45,513 bases of DNA. Source: an uncultured Lentisphaeria bacterium (lineage in GTDB: Bacteria > Verrucomicrobiota > Lentisphaeria > Victivallales > Victivallaceae). The notes beneath the pieces are model-generated. The model did no database searches. It saw only the letters and a list, made by a program, of their open reading frames with translations, and was not told the origin of the DNA. The number at the start of each line of letters is the position of its first letter. The stretch's first letter is position 1. The stretch is taken from NCBI GenBank assembly GCA_949282965.1, contig CASDQW010000026.1, forward strand, positions 1 through 45,513. The letters run 5' to 3'. Positions 15,967-24,200 of the stretch are shown one piece after another. Made by a program: the position numbers and the translations under genes.

Positions 15967-16053
15967 ATCCGCCGGGGCAGTGTTGTCGTTTGTTGGTCAG
16001 ATTCTGAAGAAACCGGCGGTGGAAACGTTTTTAGCTTCTGCCGCCGCTTTTTT
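15939..16053 (+). promoter_or_regulatory. trp transcription attenuator
   Basis: Strand 1, CTGGCGG at 15957-15963, pairs with strand 2, CCGCCGG at 15969-15975. This is reinforced by an outer 8-bp stem, CAACACTG at 15939-15946 with CAGTGTTG at 15978-15985. Strand 2 pairs perfectly, over 7 bp, with strand 3, CCGGCGG at 16013-16019 (antiterminator). Strand 3 also pairs with strand 4, CCGCCG at 16041-16046, extended by GU and AU pairs, and is followed by CTTTTTT at 16047-16053 (terminator). The three pairings are mutually exclusive in the classical way, and strand 1 contains the second Trp codon of the leader peptide. Confidence 0.8.
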
Positions 16054-16072
16054 GTATTGAAAATTCTGAGAC

Positions 16073-16117
16073 CGCCGCGCCCTGGGAATAGGCATTCCGG
16101 GCGCGGCGTTTTTTTTT
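16073..16117 (+). terminator. Second terminator just before trpE
   Basis: CGCCGCGCCC at 16073-16082 pairs perfectly with GGGCGCGGCG at 16099-16108, with an inner GGAAT/ATTCC stem, and is followed by nine T residues at 16109-16117. It is stronger than the attenuator terminator and lies 26 bases before the trpE ATG. Some of its stem bases, CCGCCG at 16072-16077, could also pair with attenuator strand 3. Confidence 0.85.
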
Positions 16118-16143
16118 ACAGCAATTCAGGGAGAAAAATCAAG

Positions 16144-17625
16144 ATGGCGCAGATGAATTTCAGGGAATTTGAGGAGGCCTGCGGGCGCGGCAATCTCGTG
16201 CCGGTCTGCCGGGAGGTGCTGGCGGATCTGGAAACGCCGGTGTCGGTGCTGGCACGGTTTGCGGAGGACGAACACGTGTTTTTGCTGGAGAGCGTTGAGG
16301 GCGGCGAGCGCTTCGGACGGTATTCCTTTATCGGGGTGCGCCCCCGGGGAGTGTTCACCGTCGAGGACGGGAAGCCGTACCTGACCGGGAGCGACGGAGA
16401 ACGCACGGAACTGCCCGCCCCGGACGGGGCGTTCACGGCCTTGCGCGCACTGCTGAAGGAGGTGGTGCCCGCGGACGTGCCGGGCCTGCCGCCGCTGTTC
16501 GGCGGCGCGGTCGGTTATATCGGCTACGAGACGGTGCGGGAATTCGAATCGCTCGCCATTCCGGCGCCGCCGCCCGGCGAGCCGTCGGCGGCGATGCTGA
16601 TCACCGACGAGATGATCGTCTTCGACAATGTCCGGCATACCATCCGGCTGGTGGTGTGCGTGCGCCCCGGGGAATTTCCGACCCGGCGCGAGGCGTATGC
16701 CGATGCACAGCGACGGCTGGAGGAACTGGCGGCCGTGCTGCGCCGCCCGGCGGCGGTGGCGGCGGAACCTCCGGTCCGGGCGCCACGTCCGGAAGGCAAC
16801 CTGACGCGGGATGAATTCGGAGACATGGTGGAAAAAGCCCGGGAACAGATCCGCGCCGGAGAAGCGATTCAAGTGGTGCTGTCCCAGAAATTTTCCGCCC
16901 CGACCGTCTCCTCCGGACTGCAGCTGTACCGGGCGCTGCGGCTGATCAATCCGTCACCTTACACGTTTTATCTCAAAATCGGCGACCGCACCTTGGTCGG
17001 TTCTTCGCCGGAAACCATGGTCAAACTGGAGGACGGCTGCTGTTCCCTGCGTCCGATTGCCGGGACCCGCCGCCGGGGCGCCACGCCCGCTCAGGACCGG
17101 GCGCTCGCGGACGAACTGCTGCGGGACGAAAAAGAGCGGGCCGAACACCTGATGCTGGTCGATCTCGGCCGAAACGATCTCGGCCGGGTGGCCCGTCCGG
17201 GAAGCGTGCAGGTGAAATCCTTCATGACCGTGGAGCGGTACAGCCATGTCATGCATCTGGTCAGTTCCGTGGACGCGGTGATGGCGGAAGGGCGGGATGC
17301 CTTCGATCTGGTGCGGGCGGCGTTTCCGGCGGGGACGCTGTCCGGAGCGCCGAAGATCCGGGCCATGGAACTGATCGGCGAACTGGAGCAGACGCCGCGC
17401 GGCGTATACGGCGGTGCAGTCGGATATTTCAGCTACACCGGCAACCTGGATCTGGCCATCACGATCCGTACCCTGGAACTGCGCGGCGGCCGGATAACGG
17501 TACAGACGGGGGCCGGGATCGTCTACGATTCGGATCCGGACCGGGAATACGAGGAAACATTGAACAAAGCCGCCGCGGTTTTTACGGCGATCCGTCTGGC
17601 CGCGAACGGATTGATACTGGAGTGA
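16144..17625 (+). CDS. trpE: Anthranilate synthase component I
   Basis: TrpE converts chorismate plus ammonia (from TrpG) to anthranilate, the first committed step of Trp synthesis. The 493 residues show the feedback-inhibition element LLES at 47-50, with Ser61 in the RYSF segment, then the chorismate-binding domain: IQVVLSQKFSAP, NPSPYTFYLKIGDRTLVGSSPE, PIAGTRRRG, the DEKERAEHLMLVDLGRNDLGRV block, and FPAGTLSGAPKIRAMELI. ATG 16144, with GGGAG about 10 bases upstream, is preferred to an upstream TTG that would run through the terminator. It opens trpEGDCFBA. Confidence 0.96.
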   Translation: MAQMNFREFEEACGRGNLVPVCREVLADLETPVSVLARFAEDEHVFLLESVEGGERFGRYSFIGVRPRGVFTVEDGKPYLTGSDGERTELPAPDGAFTALRALLKEVVPADVPGLPPLFGGAVGYIGYETVREFESLAIPAPPPGEPSAAMLITDEMIVFDNVRHTIRLVVCVRPGEFPTRREAYADAQRRLEELAAVLRRPAAVAAEPPVRAPRPEGNLTRDEFGDMVEKAREQIRAGEAIQVVLSQKFSAPTVSSGLQLYRALRLINPSPYTFYLKIGDRTLVGSSPETMVKLEDGCCSLRPIAGTRRRGATPAQDRALADELLRDEKERAEHLMLVDLGRNDLGRVARPGSVQVKSFMTVERYSHVMHLVSSVDAVMAEGRDAFDLVRAAFPAGTLSGAPKIRAMELIGELEQTPRGVYGGAVGYFSYTGNLDLAITIRTLELRGGRITVQTGAGIVYDSDPDREYEETLNKAAAVFTAIRLAANGLILE

Positions 17626-17641
17626 AGAAGGAGGTGCTGCG

Positions 17642-18241
17642 ATGATACTGGTCCTTGACAATTACGATTCATTCACCTACAATCTGGTGCATTTGCTGTA
17701 CACCCTGACGCCGCAGGTGCTGGTGCGGCGCAATCGGGAAATCACCGTGGACGAGGCACTGGCGCTGCGTCCGGAGGCGATCGTGCTTTCCCCGGGGCCC
17801 GGACGGCCGGAGAAGGCCGGCATCATGCCGGAATTGATCCAACGCGCCTGCCGGGAGATTCCGCTGCTCGGGGTCTGTCTGGGGCATCAGGCGATCGGAC
17901 AGGCGTTCGGCGGCGAGGTGGTTGGCGCGAAGGAGATCATGCACGGGAAATCCTCGGACATCTTTCACGATGGAAAAGGGTTGTTTGCCGGACTGGAATC
18001 ACCGTTCCGGGCGGTGCGTTACCATTCGCTGGCGCTGCGGGAGGCGTCTTTGCCGCTGGAACTGGAGGTGACGGCCCGGACTGCGGACGGGGAAGTCATG
18101 GGAATCCGGCATCGGGAATTTCCGGTGGAGGGGATTCAGTACCATCCGGAATCGATCATGACCGCGACCGGGAAGCGCCAGCTGGCCAATTTCGTCCGAA
18201 TGGCCGGGGAGTATCGCCGCCGCGCCGGCGGGAGGGGATGA
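17642..18241 (+). CDS. trpG: Anthranilate synthase component II (glutamine amidotransferase)
   Basis: TrpG releases ammonia from glutamine for TrpE. The class I GATase triad is visible: the nucleophile Cys79 in GVCLGHQ, and the His and Glu in IQYHPES near the C-terminus. DNYDSFTYNLV opens the protein, and LSPGPGRPEKAG is the oxyanion/PGPG loop. The 199-residue length fits the stand-alone TrpG/PabA type, so it could also serve p-aminobenzoate synthesis. AGGAGG precedes ATG 17642. The stop overlaps the trpD start. Confidence 0.95.
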   Translation: MILVLDNYDSFTYNLVHLLYTLTPQVLVRRNREITVDEALALRPEAIVLSPGPGRPEKAGIMPELIQRACREIPLLGVCLGHQAIGQAFGGEVVGAKEIMHGKSSDIFHDGKGLFAGLESPFRAVRYHSLALREASLPLELEVTARTADGEVMGIRHREFPVEGIQYHPESIMTATGKRQLANFVRMAGEYRRRAGGRG

Positions 18242-19257
18242 ACATGCTGCGGGAATTTCTGGAAAAAGTGCTGGCGGGACACGACCTTTCCGCCGGCGAA
18301 ATGGAACGGGTGATCGCGCTGCTGACCGGCGGCGAAGTGCCGCACGTGCAGATCGGCGCCTTTCTCGCCGCGCTGCGGATGAAAGGCGAATCCCGTTCCG
18401 AACTGGTCGGGGCGGCCCGGATGCTGCGGCGGCATGCCGCTTTCATCGACAGCGGCTGCCGGGAAGTGGTGGACGTGGTCGGGACCGGCGGGGACGGCGG
18501 GATCTCGTTCAACATTTCGACGACGTCGGCGCTGGTGGCGGCGGGCGCGGGGGTGGTGATCGCCAAACACGGGAACCGGGCGGTCTCCGGCAAATGCGGT
18601 TCGGCCGACGTGCTGGCGGAACTGGGGTTCAATCTGGAGGCGACGCCGGCGCAGATGGAGTATTCGATCCGGGAACACGGCATCGGTTTCCTCTTCGCCC
18701 AGAAAATGCATCCTATGCTTGGCGCCGTGGCGGTTTTGCGGCGGGAATTGCGGGTGCGCACGATCTTCAACATGCTCGGCCCGCTCTGCAATCCGGCGGG
18801 CGCCTCCGCCATGGTGCTGGGGGTTTACGATGCCGGACTGACCGAGCTGTTTGCGGAAGCACTGGTGGACCTCGGGATTCGTCGGGCCATGGTGGTGCAT
18901 GGACACGACGGACTCGATGAGATCAGCTGTTCCGCGCCGACCCGGGTAACCGAGTTGAAGAACGGAGGCCTGACCAGTTACGAACTCTTTCCGGAGATGC
19001 TGCTGGGACGAATCTTTCCCGCCGGATTATTGCGGGGCGGCGATGCGGCGGAAAACGCCGCAGTGCTGCTCGACGTGCTGGAAGGGCGTGATCACGGTGC
19101 TCCGCGGGCAGTGGTGCTGCTGAACGCGGGTGCGGCGATTTACGTCGGCGGCCTGGCGGAAGCGTTGCCGGAGGGAATGGAACGTGCCGCCACCGCCATC
19201 GATTCCGGCGCGGCCCGGGAGAAACTGCGGTTGCTGATTGAGGAGAGCCGGCGATGA
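18238..19257 (+). CDS. trpD: Anthranilate phosphoribosyltransferase
   Basis: TrpD attaches phosphoribose from PRPP to anthranilate. The PRPP loop GTGGDGG is near residue 82, followed by NISTTSALVAAGAGV, KHGNRAVSGKCGSADVLAELG and HPMLGAVA; GHDGLDEIS is present near 223. The 339-residue length is normal. ATG 18238 overlaps the trpG stop as ATGA, and ATG 18244 is a possible alternative. The stop overlaps the trpC start. Confidence 0.96.
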   Translation: MNMLREFLEKVLAGHDLSAGEMERVIALLTGGEVPHVQIGAFLAALRMKGESRSELVGAARMLRRHAAFIDSGCREVVDVVGTGGDGGISFNISTTSALVAAGAGVVIAKHGNRAVSGKCGSADVLAELGFNLEATPAQMEYSIREHGIGFLFAQKMHPMLGAVAVLRRELRVRTIFNMLGPLCNPAGASAMVLGVYDAGLTELFAEALVDLGIRRAMVVHGHDGLDEISCSAPTRVTELKNGGLTSYELFPEMLLGRIFPAGLLRGGDAAENAAVLLDVLEGRDHGAPRAVVLLNAGAAIYVGGLAEALPEGMERAATAIDSGAAREKLRLLIEESRR

Positions 19258-20036
19258 ATGATATTTTGAAAACCATTGAAGAGCATACACGGCTGCGGGT
19301 GGCGGCGGCGAAACTGGCCGTGCCCGAAGCGATTCTGGAGGCGCGTCGGGAAACGCTGCCGTCGTGTCGGGATTTTCCGGCGGCGCTGCGGGGGAAGGGC
19401 AGGGGAACCCGGGTCATTGCCGAACTCAAATCCGCTTCGCCTTCGAAAGGCCTGATTCGGAGGGATTTTCCGGTGGCGGAGCTGGCGCGGGAACTGGAGG
19501 CTGCGGGGGCGGCGGCGCTGTCGGTGCTGACGGAACCGGAATTTTTCCGCGGCCGTCTGGAGAATCTGGAACTGGCGCGTCGGGAAGTCCAGATTCCGCT
19601 GTTGCGCAAGGACTTTGTTGTGGATGAGTACCAATTGCTGGAAGCGCGCGTTTTCGGCGCCGACGCGGTACTGCTGATCGCGGCGCTGCTGGCGCCGGAA
19701 GAATTGCACCGTCTGACTGACCGGGCGCACCGGTTGGGACTGGCGGTGCTGGGCGAGGCCCATGAGGAGGCGGAACTGGGAATGCTGCTGGATTCCGAAG
19801 TGGATATGATCGGCGTCAATGCCCGCGACCTTCGAACGTTCCGGACCGATCTCGGCACGACCGCCCGGTTGTTGAAACAGATTCCGCCGGACCGCCTTCC
19901 GGTGGCCGAAAGCGCCATTCGCGACCGGGCCGACGCGGCAGCTATGGAAGCGGCCGGAGCCGCCGCGCTGCTGGTCGGGGAAACGCTGATGCGCGCCCCG
20001 CATCCGGGCATGGCGCTGAAAGGATTGCTGAAATGA
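19254..20036 (+). CDS. trpC: Indole-3-glycerol phosphate synthase
   Basis: TrpC closes the indole ring from carboxyphenylamino-deoxyribulose phosphate. Family motifs of the beta/alpha barrel are ELKSASPSKG near 58, PLLRKDFVVDEYQ near 118, GVNARDLRTF near 190 and AESAIRDRAD near 221. The 260-residue monofunctional enzyme is separate from TrpF here. Start and stop overlap trpD and trpF by four bases each. Confidence 0.96.
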   Translation: MNDILKTIEEHTRLRVAAAKLAVPEAILEARRETLPSCRDFPAALRGKGRGTRVIAELKSASPSKGLIRRDFPVAELARELEAAGAAALSVLTEPEFFRGRLENLELARREVQIPLLRKDFVVDEYQLLEARVFGADAVLLIAALLAPEELHRLTDRAHRLGLAVLGEAHEEAELGMLLDSEVDMIGVNARDLRTFRTDLGTTARLLKQIPPDRLPVAESAIRDRADAAAMEAAGAAALLVGETLMRAPHPGMALKGLLK

Positions 20037-20647
20037 GGATTTCGGTCAAAATCTGCGGTCTGACCCGGCGCTGTGATGTGGAACTGGCCGTGGAACTGGG
20101 CGCGGCGTATGTCGGCTTCGTCCTGGCTCCGGAATCCCCGCGCCGGGTGACGCCGGACGCGCTGGCCGAGCTGACCCGGGATCTGCCGCGGAGCGTGCGG
20201 CGGGTCGGGGTGTTCGTCGATGCTTCCCCCGCATTCATCCGGGACGCCGCGACGGCGGGAAATCTGGATGTGGCGCAACTGTATGGCGGTGATTCCGCCG
20301 CGTTCATCCGGGATTTACCGGAACTGGAGATCTGGCGGGCGGTTCCGATAACCGGCCCGGCGGCGGTGGCGGCGTTCGCGGAAGATCCGGCGGCGCTGCT
20401 GGTGGCGGACGCCGTACGCGGCGGCTCCGGCGTCCGCTGCGACTGGGAAGCCGCGGCGAAACTGGCCCGGCGGCGGCCGCTGCTGCTGGCGGGCGGGCTG
20501 ACGGCGGAGAATGTGACGGCGGCGATCCGCCGGGTGCGTCCGGCGGGCGTGGATCTTTCCAGTGGCGTGGAGTCGGCGCCGGGAGTGAAGAGTGCGGAAA
20601 AATTACGGGAATTTTTTCACGTTTTGAATCATATGGAGGAACTATGA
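20033..20647 (+). CDS. trpF: Phosphoribosylanthranilate isomerase
   Basis: TrpF isomerises phosphoribosyl-anthranilate. It starts VKICGLTR, the family signature with the catalytic Cys, and contains [16 protein letters not shown], the [12 protein letters not shown] segment with the catalytic Asp, and ends with [12 protein letters not shown] and [16 protein letters not shown]. The 204-residue length is typical. It overlaps trpC at the start and trpB at the end by four bases each. Confidence 0.95.
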   Translation: MRISVKICGLTRRCDVELAVELGAAYVGFVLAPESPRRVTPDALAELTRDLPRSVRRVGVFVDASPAFIRDAATAGNLDVAQLYGGDSAAFIRDLPELEIWRAVPITGPAAVAAFAEDPAALLVADAVRGGSGVRCDWEAAAKLARRRPLLLAGGLTAENVTAAIRRVRPAGVDLSSGVESAPGVKSAEKLREFFHVLNHMEEL

Positions 20648-21825
20648 AAACCCATTACGGGATCTATGGCGGGCAGTATGTGGCGGAAACCCTGATGCCG
20701 GTACTGCAAGAGGTGGAAACGGCCTATGAATCGGCCCGGCGCGATCCGGCATTCGCACGGGAACTGGCGGAGCTGCTGACGGATTACGTCGGCCGGGAGT
20801 CGCCGCTTTATTTTGCGCGCAATCTGACGCGGTATTGCGGCGGCGCGCGTATTTTCCTCAAGCGGGAGGATCTCAATCACACCGGCGCGCACAAGGTGAA
20901 CAACACCATCGGACAGGCACTGCTGGCCCGGCGCATGGGCAAAAAGCGGTTGATCGCGGAAACCGGCGCGGGGATGCACGGCGTGACGACGGCGACGGTG
21001 GCGGCGCTTTTCGGCATGGAGTGCGAGGTGTTCATGGGAGCGCTCGACGTGAAGCGGCAGGCCCCCAACGTCGAGCGTATGCGGGTGCTCGGCGCCGGGG
21101 TGACGGCGGTCGACGCCGGTTCCGCCACACTCAAAGACGCGATGAACGAGGCGATCCGCAACTGGACGGCGACGGCGGACCATACCTTTTATGTGATCGG
21201 GACGGTGGCCGGTCCGTATCCCTATCCACGTATGGTGCGGGATTTCCAGTCGGTGATCGGACGTGAGACGCGACGCCAGTGCCTTGAAAAAATCGGCAAA
21301 CTCCCGGACGAGGTGATCGCCTGCGTCGGCGGCGGCAGCAATGCGCTGGGAATGTTTGCCGGATTTCTGGAGGATGCGTCGGTCAGACTTACCGGCGTGG
21401 AGGCGGGCGGCGAGGGGCTGGAAACCGGACGCCACGCGGCCAGTATCAACGGCGGGCGCGTCGGTGTGCTGCACGGCAGCAAATGTTATCTGCTGCAGGA
21501 CCGGGACGGGCAGATTCTGGAAACGCATTCGGTTTCGGCGGGGCTGGACTACCCCGGCGTCGGGCCGGAACATTGTCTGCTGGCGGATACGAAACGGGCA
21601 CGTTACACGGTGGTGAATGACGAGGAGGCGGTTCGGGCATTCGAGCTGCTGTCCCGGCTGGAAGGGATCATTCCGGCGCTGGAATCCTCCCACGCGGTGG
21701 CGCAGGCGCTCCGGACGGCCGGAACGTATCCGCCGGATGCCGTGATCGTCGTCAATCTTTCCGGACGCGGCGACAAGGACATGGACAGTGTCCGGCGTTA
21801 CCGGGAAACACATCCTGCAGCTTGA
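20644..21825 (+). CDS. trpB: Tryptophan synthase beta subunit
   Basis: TrpB condenses indole with serine using PLP. The PLP lysine is Lys84 in [10 protein letters not shown], and the phosphate-binding loop is [12 protein letters not shown] near 227. [12 protein letters not shown] at the start and ETGAGMHGV (with the catalytic Glu) mark the TrpB1 type that partners TrpA; in most TrpB the second motif reads ETGAGQHG, so a Met replaces Gln here. The 393-residue length is normal. The gene overlaps trpF and is followed after 31 bases by trpA. Confidence 0.96.
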   Translation: MKTHYGIYGGQYVAETLMPVLQEVETAYESARRDPAFARELAELLTDYVGRESPLYFARNLTRYCGGARIFLKREDLNHTGAHKVNNTIGQALLARRMGKKRLIAETGAGMHGVTTATVAALFGMECEVFMGALDVKRQAPNVERMRVLGAGVTAVDAGSATLKDAMNEAIRNWTATADHTFYVIGTVAGPYPYPRMVRDFQSVIGRETRRQCLEKIGKLPDEVIACVGGGSNALGMFAGFLEDASVRLTGVEAGGEGLETGRHAASINGGRVGVLHGSKCYLLQDRDGQILETHSVSAGLDYPGVGPEHCLLADTKRARYTVVNDEEAVRAFELLSRLEGIIPALESSHAVAQALRTAGTYPPDAVIVVNLSGRGDKDMDSVRRYRETHPAA

Positions 21826-21856
21826 AGGAATCAGAAAAAAAGGAGCGACAATCATC

Positions 21857-22642
21857 ATGGATCGCATTGCAAAAATTTTTGAACGCTGCCGGCAGGAAGG
21901 CCGTCCGGCGCTGACGGTGTTTGCCACCTGCGGCTGCCCGTCTCCGGAAGAGAGCGGGGAATTGATGGCGGAGATTATTGCGCGGGGCGCGGATATTCTG
22001 GAGATCGGCGTGCCGTTTTCCGACCCGATGGCGGACGGAGCGGTGATTCAACGGGCTTCCGACATGGCGCTTCGGCAGGGCATGACGCTGGAAAAAGTAC
22101 TGGAAACTGCCGGCCATCTTCGGGAACGCCATCCGGAAACCGGTATTATCCTCTTCAGTTACTTCAACGTTCTGCTCCAATACGGATTGGAACGGCTGAC
22201 CGCGCGCCTTGCCGAAATCGGAGTAGACGGCATTCTTGTCGTGGATCTGCCGTTTGAGGAACGCGAGGAGCTGTTGCCGTTCTGCCGGGCGAACGGACTG
22301 CATTTGATCAATCTGGTGTCTCCGGCCACGCCGCCGGAGCGGATGCGGCGGATTGTCGCGGACGCCACGGGATTTGTCTATTATGTGATGGTGCGCGGGG
22401 TTACCGGTACGCGCGACGGCCTGCCGCCGGAACTGGCGGACAATCTGGCCCGACTGCGCGCGGTCAGTCCGGTGCCGGTGGCGGCGGGCTTCGGGATCGC
22501 CTCGGGCGAGGCGGCCCACGCGGTCGGGCGGTACGCGGACGGCGTGATCGTCGGATCCGCGGTGATGCGGCCGGCGGTTTCCGGGCGCCCTTTTCCGGAA
22601 ATCCGGAAAGAGGTGGGAGACCTGATCGCGTCTTTGCGCTGA
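21857..22642 (+). CDS. trpA: Tryptophan synthase alpha subunit
   Basis: TrpA cleaves indole-3-glycerol phosphate and channels indole to TrpB. The catalytic region is ILEIGVPFSDPMADGAVIQ, holding the conserved Glu and Asp, followed by ILFSYFNVLLQYG, DGILVVDLPFEE, VSPATPPERM, the VRGVTGTRDGL loop, and GFGIASGEAA and VGSAVM in the phosphate-binding part. ATG 21857, with AGGAG 10 bases upstream, gives 261 residues; a GTG start further upstream inside trpB is less likely. It is the last gene of the trp operon. A hairpin without T-run (22653-22692) follows. Confidence 0.95.
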   Translation: MDRIAKIFERCRQEGRPALTVFATCGCPSPEESGELMAEIIARGADILEIGVPFSDPMADGAVIQRASDMALRQGMTLEKVLETAGHLRERHPETGIILFSYFNVLLQYGLERLTARLAEIGVDGILVVDLPFEEREELLPFCRANGLHLINLVSPATPPERMRRIVADATGFVYYVMVRGVTGTRDGLPPELADNLARLRAVSPVPVAAGFGIASGEAAHAVGRYADGVIVGSAVMRPAVSGRPFPEIRKEVGDLIASLR

Positions 22643-22652
22643 CATGAACGGG

Positions 22653-22692
22653 CGACGGAAAAGGCCGCTGATGAAACTCAGCAGATCCGTCG
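22653..22692 (+). other. Hairpin after trpA
   Basis: CGACGGA at 22653-22659 pairs with TCCGTCG at 22686-22692, with an inner CTGA/TCAG stem. No T-run follows. It may mark the 3' end of the trp message. Confidence 0.35.
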
Positions 22693-22762
22693 CGGCAAGA
22701 ATACCGGAATGGAAAAAAGGATCAGTCGGGAAAAAAAGAATGGGAGAAACGCGAAAACCCAT

Positions 22763-22791
22763 TTGCTTCACTGGCCAGCCGAGGTTATTTT
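22763..22791 (+). promoter_or_regulatory. Probable promoter of the phosphohexomutase operon
   Basis: TTGCTT at 22763-22768 and TATTTT at 22786-22791 are 17 nt apart. The predicted start is about 30 bases before ATG 22830. Confidence 0.5.
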
Positions 22792-22829
22792 AATTCGGAG
22801 GGAAGAACTGTTTTTTTTTGAGGTGGGTG

Positions 22830-24200
22830 ATGGATTTGCAGTTGCGGCCACTGAGTCTGGGCGGAGCGGGACTTCGGGGACAGATCGGCACCGGATTGAC
22901 ACCGGAGGCGGTGATGAATTTCGCTTCCGCCTTCGGGACGCTTCACGCCGGTCGCGGCGTGTTGCTGGGGATCGACACCCGTCCGTCTTCACAGATGCTG
23001 CGCCAGGCGGTGATTGCCGCGCTTTGCGGCTGCGGCTGTCGGGTGATTGACGGCGGGGTCATGCATGCGGGGATGATGCACGTGCTGATTCCCCGGCTCG
23101 GACTGGACGGCGGATTGCTGATTACCGGAGGACATCAGGCGGCAGGGTGGAATGCGGTCATTCCGATGGATGCGGAAGGGGCGTATTATGATGATCTGCG
23201 CCGTCGGGAACTTTTCGATCTGTATCACGGGAAACGCTTTTGCGAGGCCGGTTATGACCGGGTCGGCAAAGTGGAACCGTTGCCGGAACGGGCGGAACGG
23301 TGGTATTGGGAATTTATAGAGCGCGCGGTGGATTCCAGTGCGATTCACCGGGCCGGATTGACTCTGATCGGGGATTTCTGCAACGGTGCCGGGGGCGGGA
23401 TGGCGGCGAAATTCGCCTCGCTGTTCGGCGTGCGCCTGATCGCGGTCAACGATTCTCCGGGAGGCATTCTGCCGCGCGATCCGGAGCCGCGGCCGCGCAG
23501 CGAGTCGCCGATCCGCGCGGTCATTGAACCGCTGGGGGCGGCGGCGGGACTGGTGTTCAACAGCGATATGAGCCGGATGGGGATTCTCACCGACGGCGGT
23601 GAGCCGCTTTCGGAAGAGATGACATTTCCTTTGGCGGCGGACTATCTGCTGGAGAAATGGGGCCCCGGCGCAGTGGTGGTCGGCAACTGCTGCAGCAGCC
23701 GGACGCTGGACGACGTGGTCCGCCACCGGAGCGGCCAGCTGGAAAAAGTCAAGGTCGGACAGGCGCAGGTGATCGCCGGGATGAAACGGTTGGAAGCCAC
23801 GCTCGGTGGCGAAGGCAGCGGCGCATTCACTTTCGGCACGCTGCGGGGGTTTGACGGGTTTCTGATGGCGGCGCTGCTTCTGGAAATGATCGCGGTGCGC
23901 GGTCAGCCGCTGAGCATGCAGCTGCGGAATCTGCCGCGCTATCACATTGTCAAGAAAACCATCCCCTGTCGTTCGTCGCACGGGTACGCGCTGTTGCGCC
24001 GGGTGAAAGGACGGTTCGGAGATGCGAAAGTCAGTGAAATCGACGGCTTGCGATTCGACTGGGAGGACGGCTGGCTGAGCCTGCGGCTCTCCTCGACGGA
24101 ACCGGTAATCCGGCTGATTTCGGAGTCGAAACGCAAAAGCACGGCGCAGGAACGGGCCTGGCAGGCACGTTCCCTGCTGGAAAATCGGGTGGGAAAATGA
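22830..24200 (+). CDS. Phosphohexomutase-family protein lacking catalytic residues
   Basis: The overall layout is that of an alpha-D-phosphohexomutase (GlmM/PMM type), with 456 residues in four domains. However, the active-site TASHNP motif is replaced by TGGHQ at residues 99-103, so the phosphoserine is missing. The magnesium loop DPDGDR is replaced by NSDMSR at 244-249, losing two of three Asp ligands. The sugar-binding GGEGSG and the phosphate-binding SSTEPVIRL near the C-terminus remain. It should bind a ligand but not catalyse phosphoryl transfer. ATG 22830 with GAGGTG just upstream is chosen over TTG 22818. Its stop overlaps the start of the intact paralogue, with which it may form a complex. 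Confidence 0.8.
   Translation: MDLQLRPLSLGGAGLRGQIGTGLTPEAVMNFASAFGTLHAGRGVLLGIDTRPSSQMLRQAVIAALCGCGCRVIDGGVMHAGMMHVLIPRLGLDGGLLITGGHQAAGWNAVIPMDAEGAYYDDLRRRELFDLYHGKRFCEAGYDRVGKVEPLPERAERWYWEFIERAVDSSAIHRAGLTLIGDFCNGAGGGMAAKFASLFGVRLIAVNDSPGGILPRDPEPRPRSESPIRAVIEPLGAAAGLVFNSDMSRMGILTDGGEPLSEEMTFPLAADYLLEKWGPGAVVVGNCCSSRTLDDVVRHRSGQLEKVKVGQAQVIAGMKRLEATLGGEGSGAFTFGTLRGFDGFLMAALLLEMIAVRGQPLSMQLRNLPRYHIVKKTIPCRSSHGYALLRRVKGRFGDAKVSEIDGLRFDWEDGWLSLRLSSTEPVIRLISESKRKSTAQERAWQARSLLENRVGK

Noticed and set aside
16057..16143. Extended trpE N-terminus from TTG 16057
   Set aside because: The extension would be encoded by the strong terminator hairpin and U-tract; the conserved protein begins at ATG 16144.
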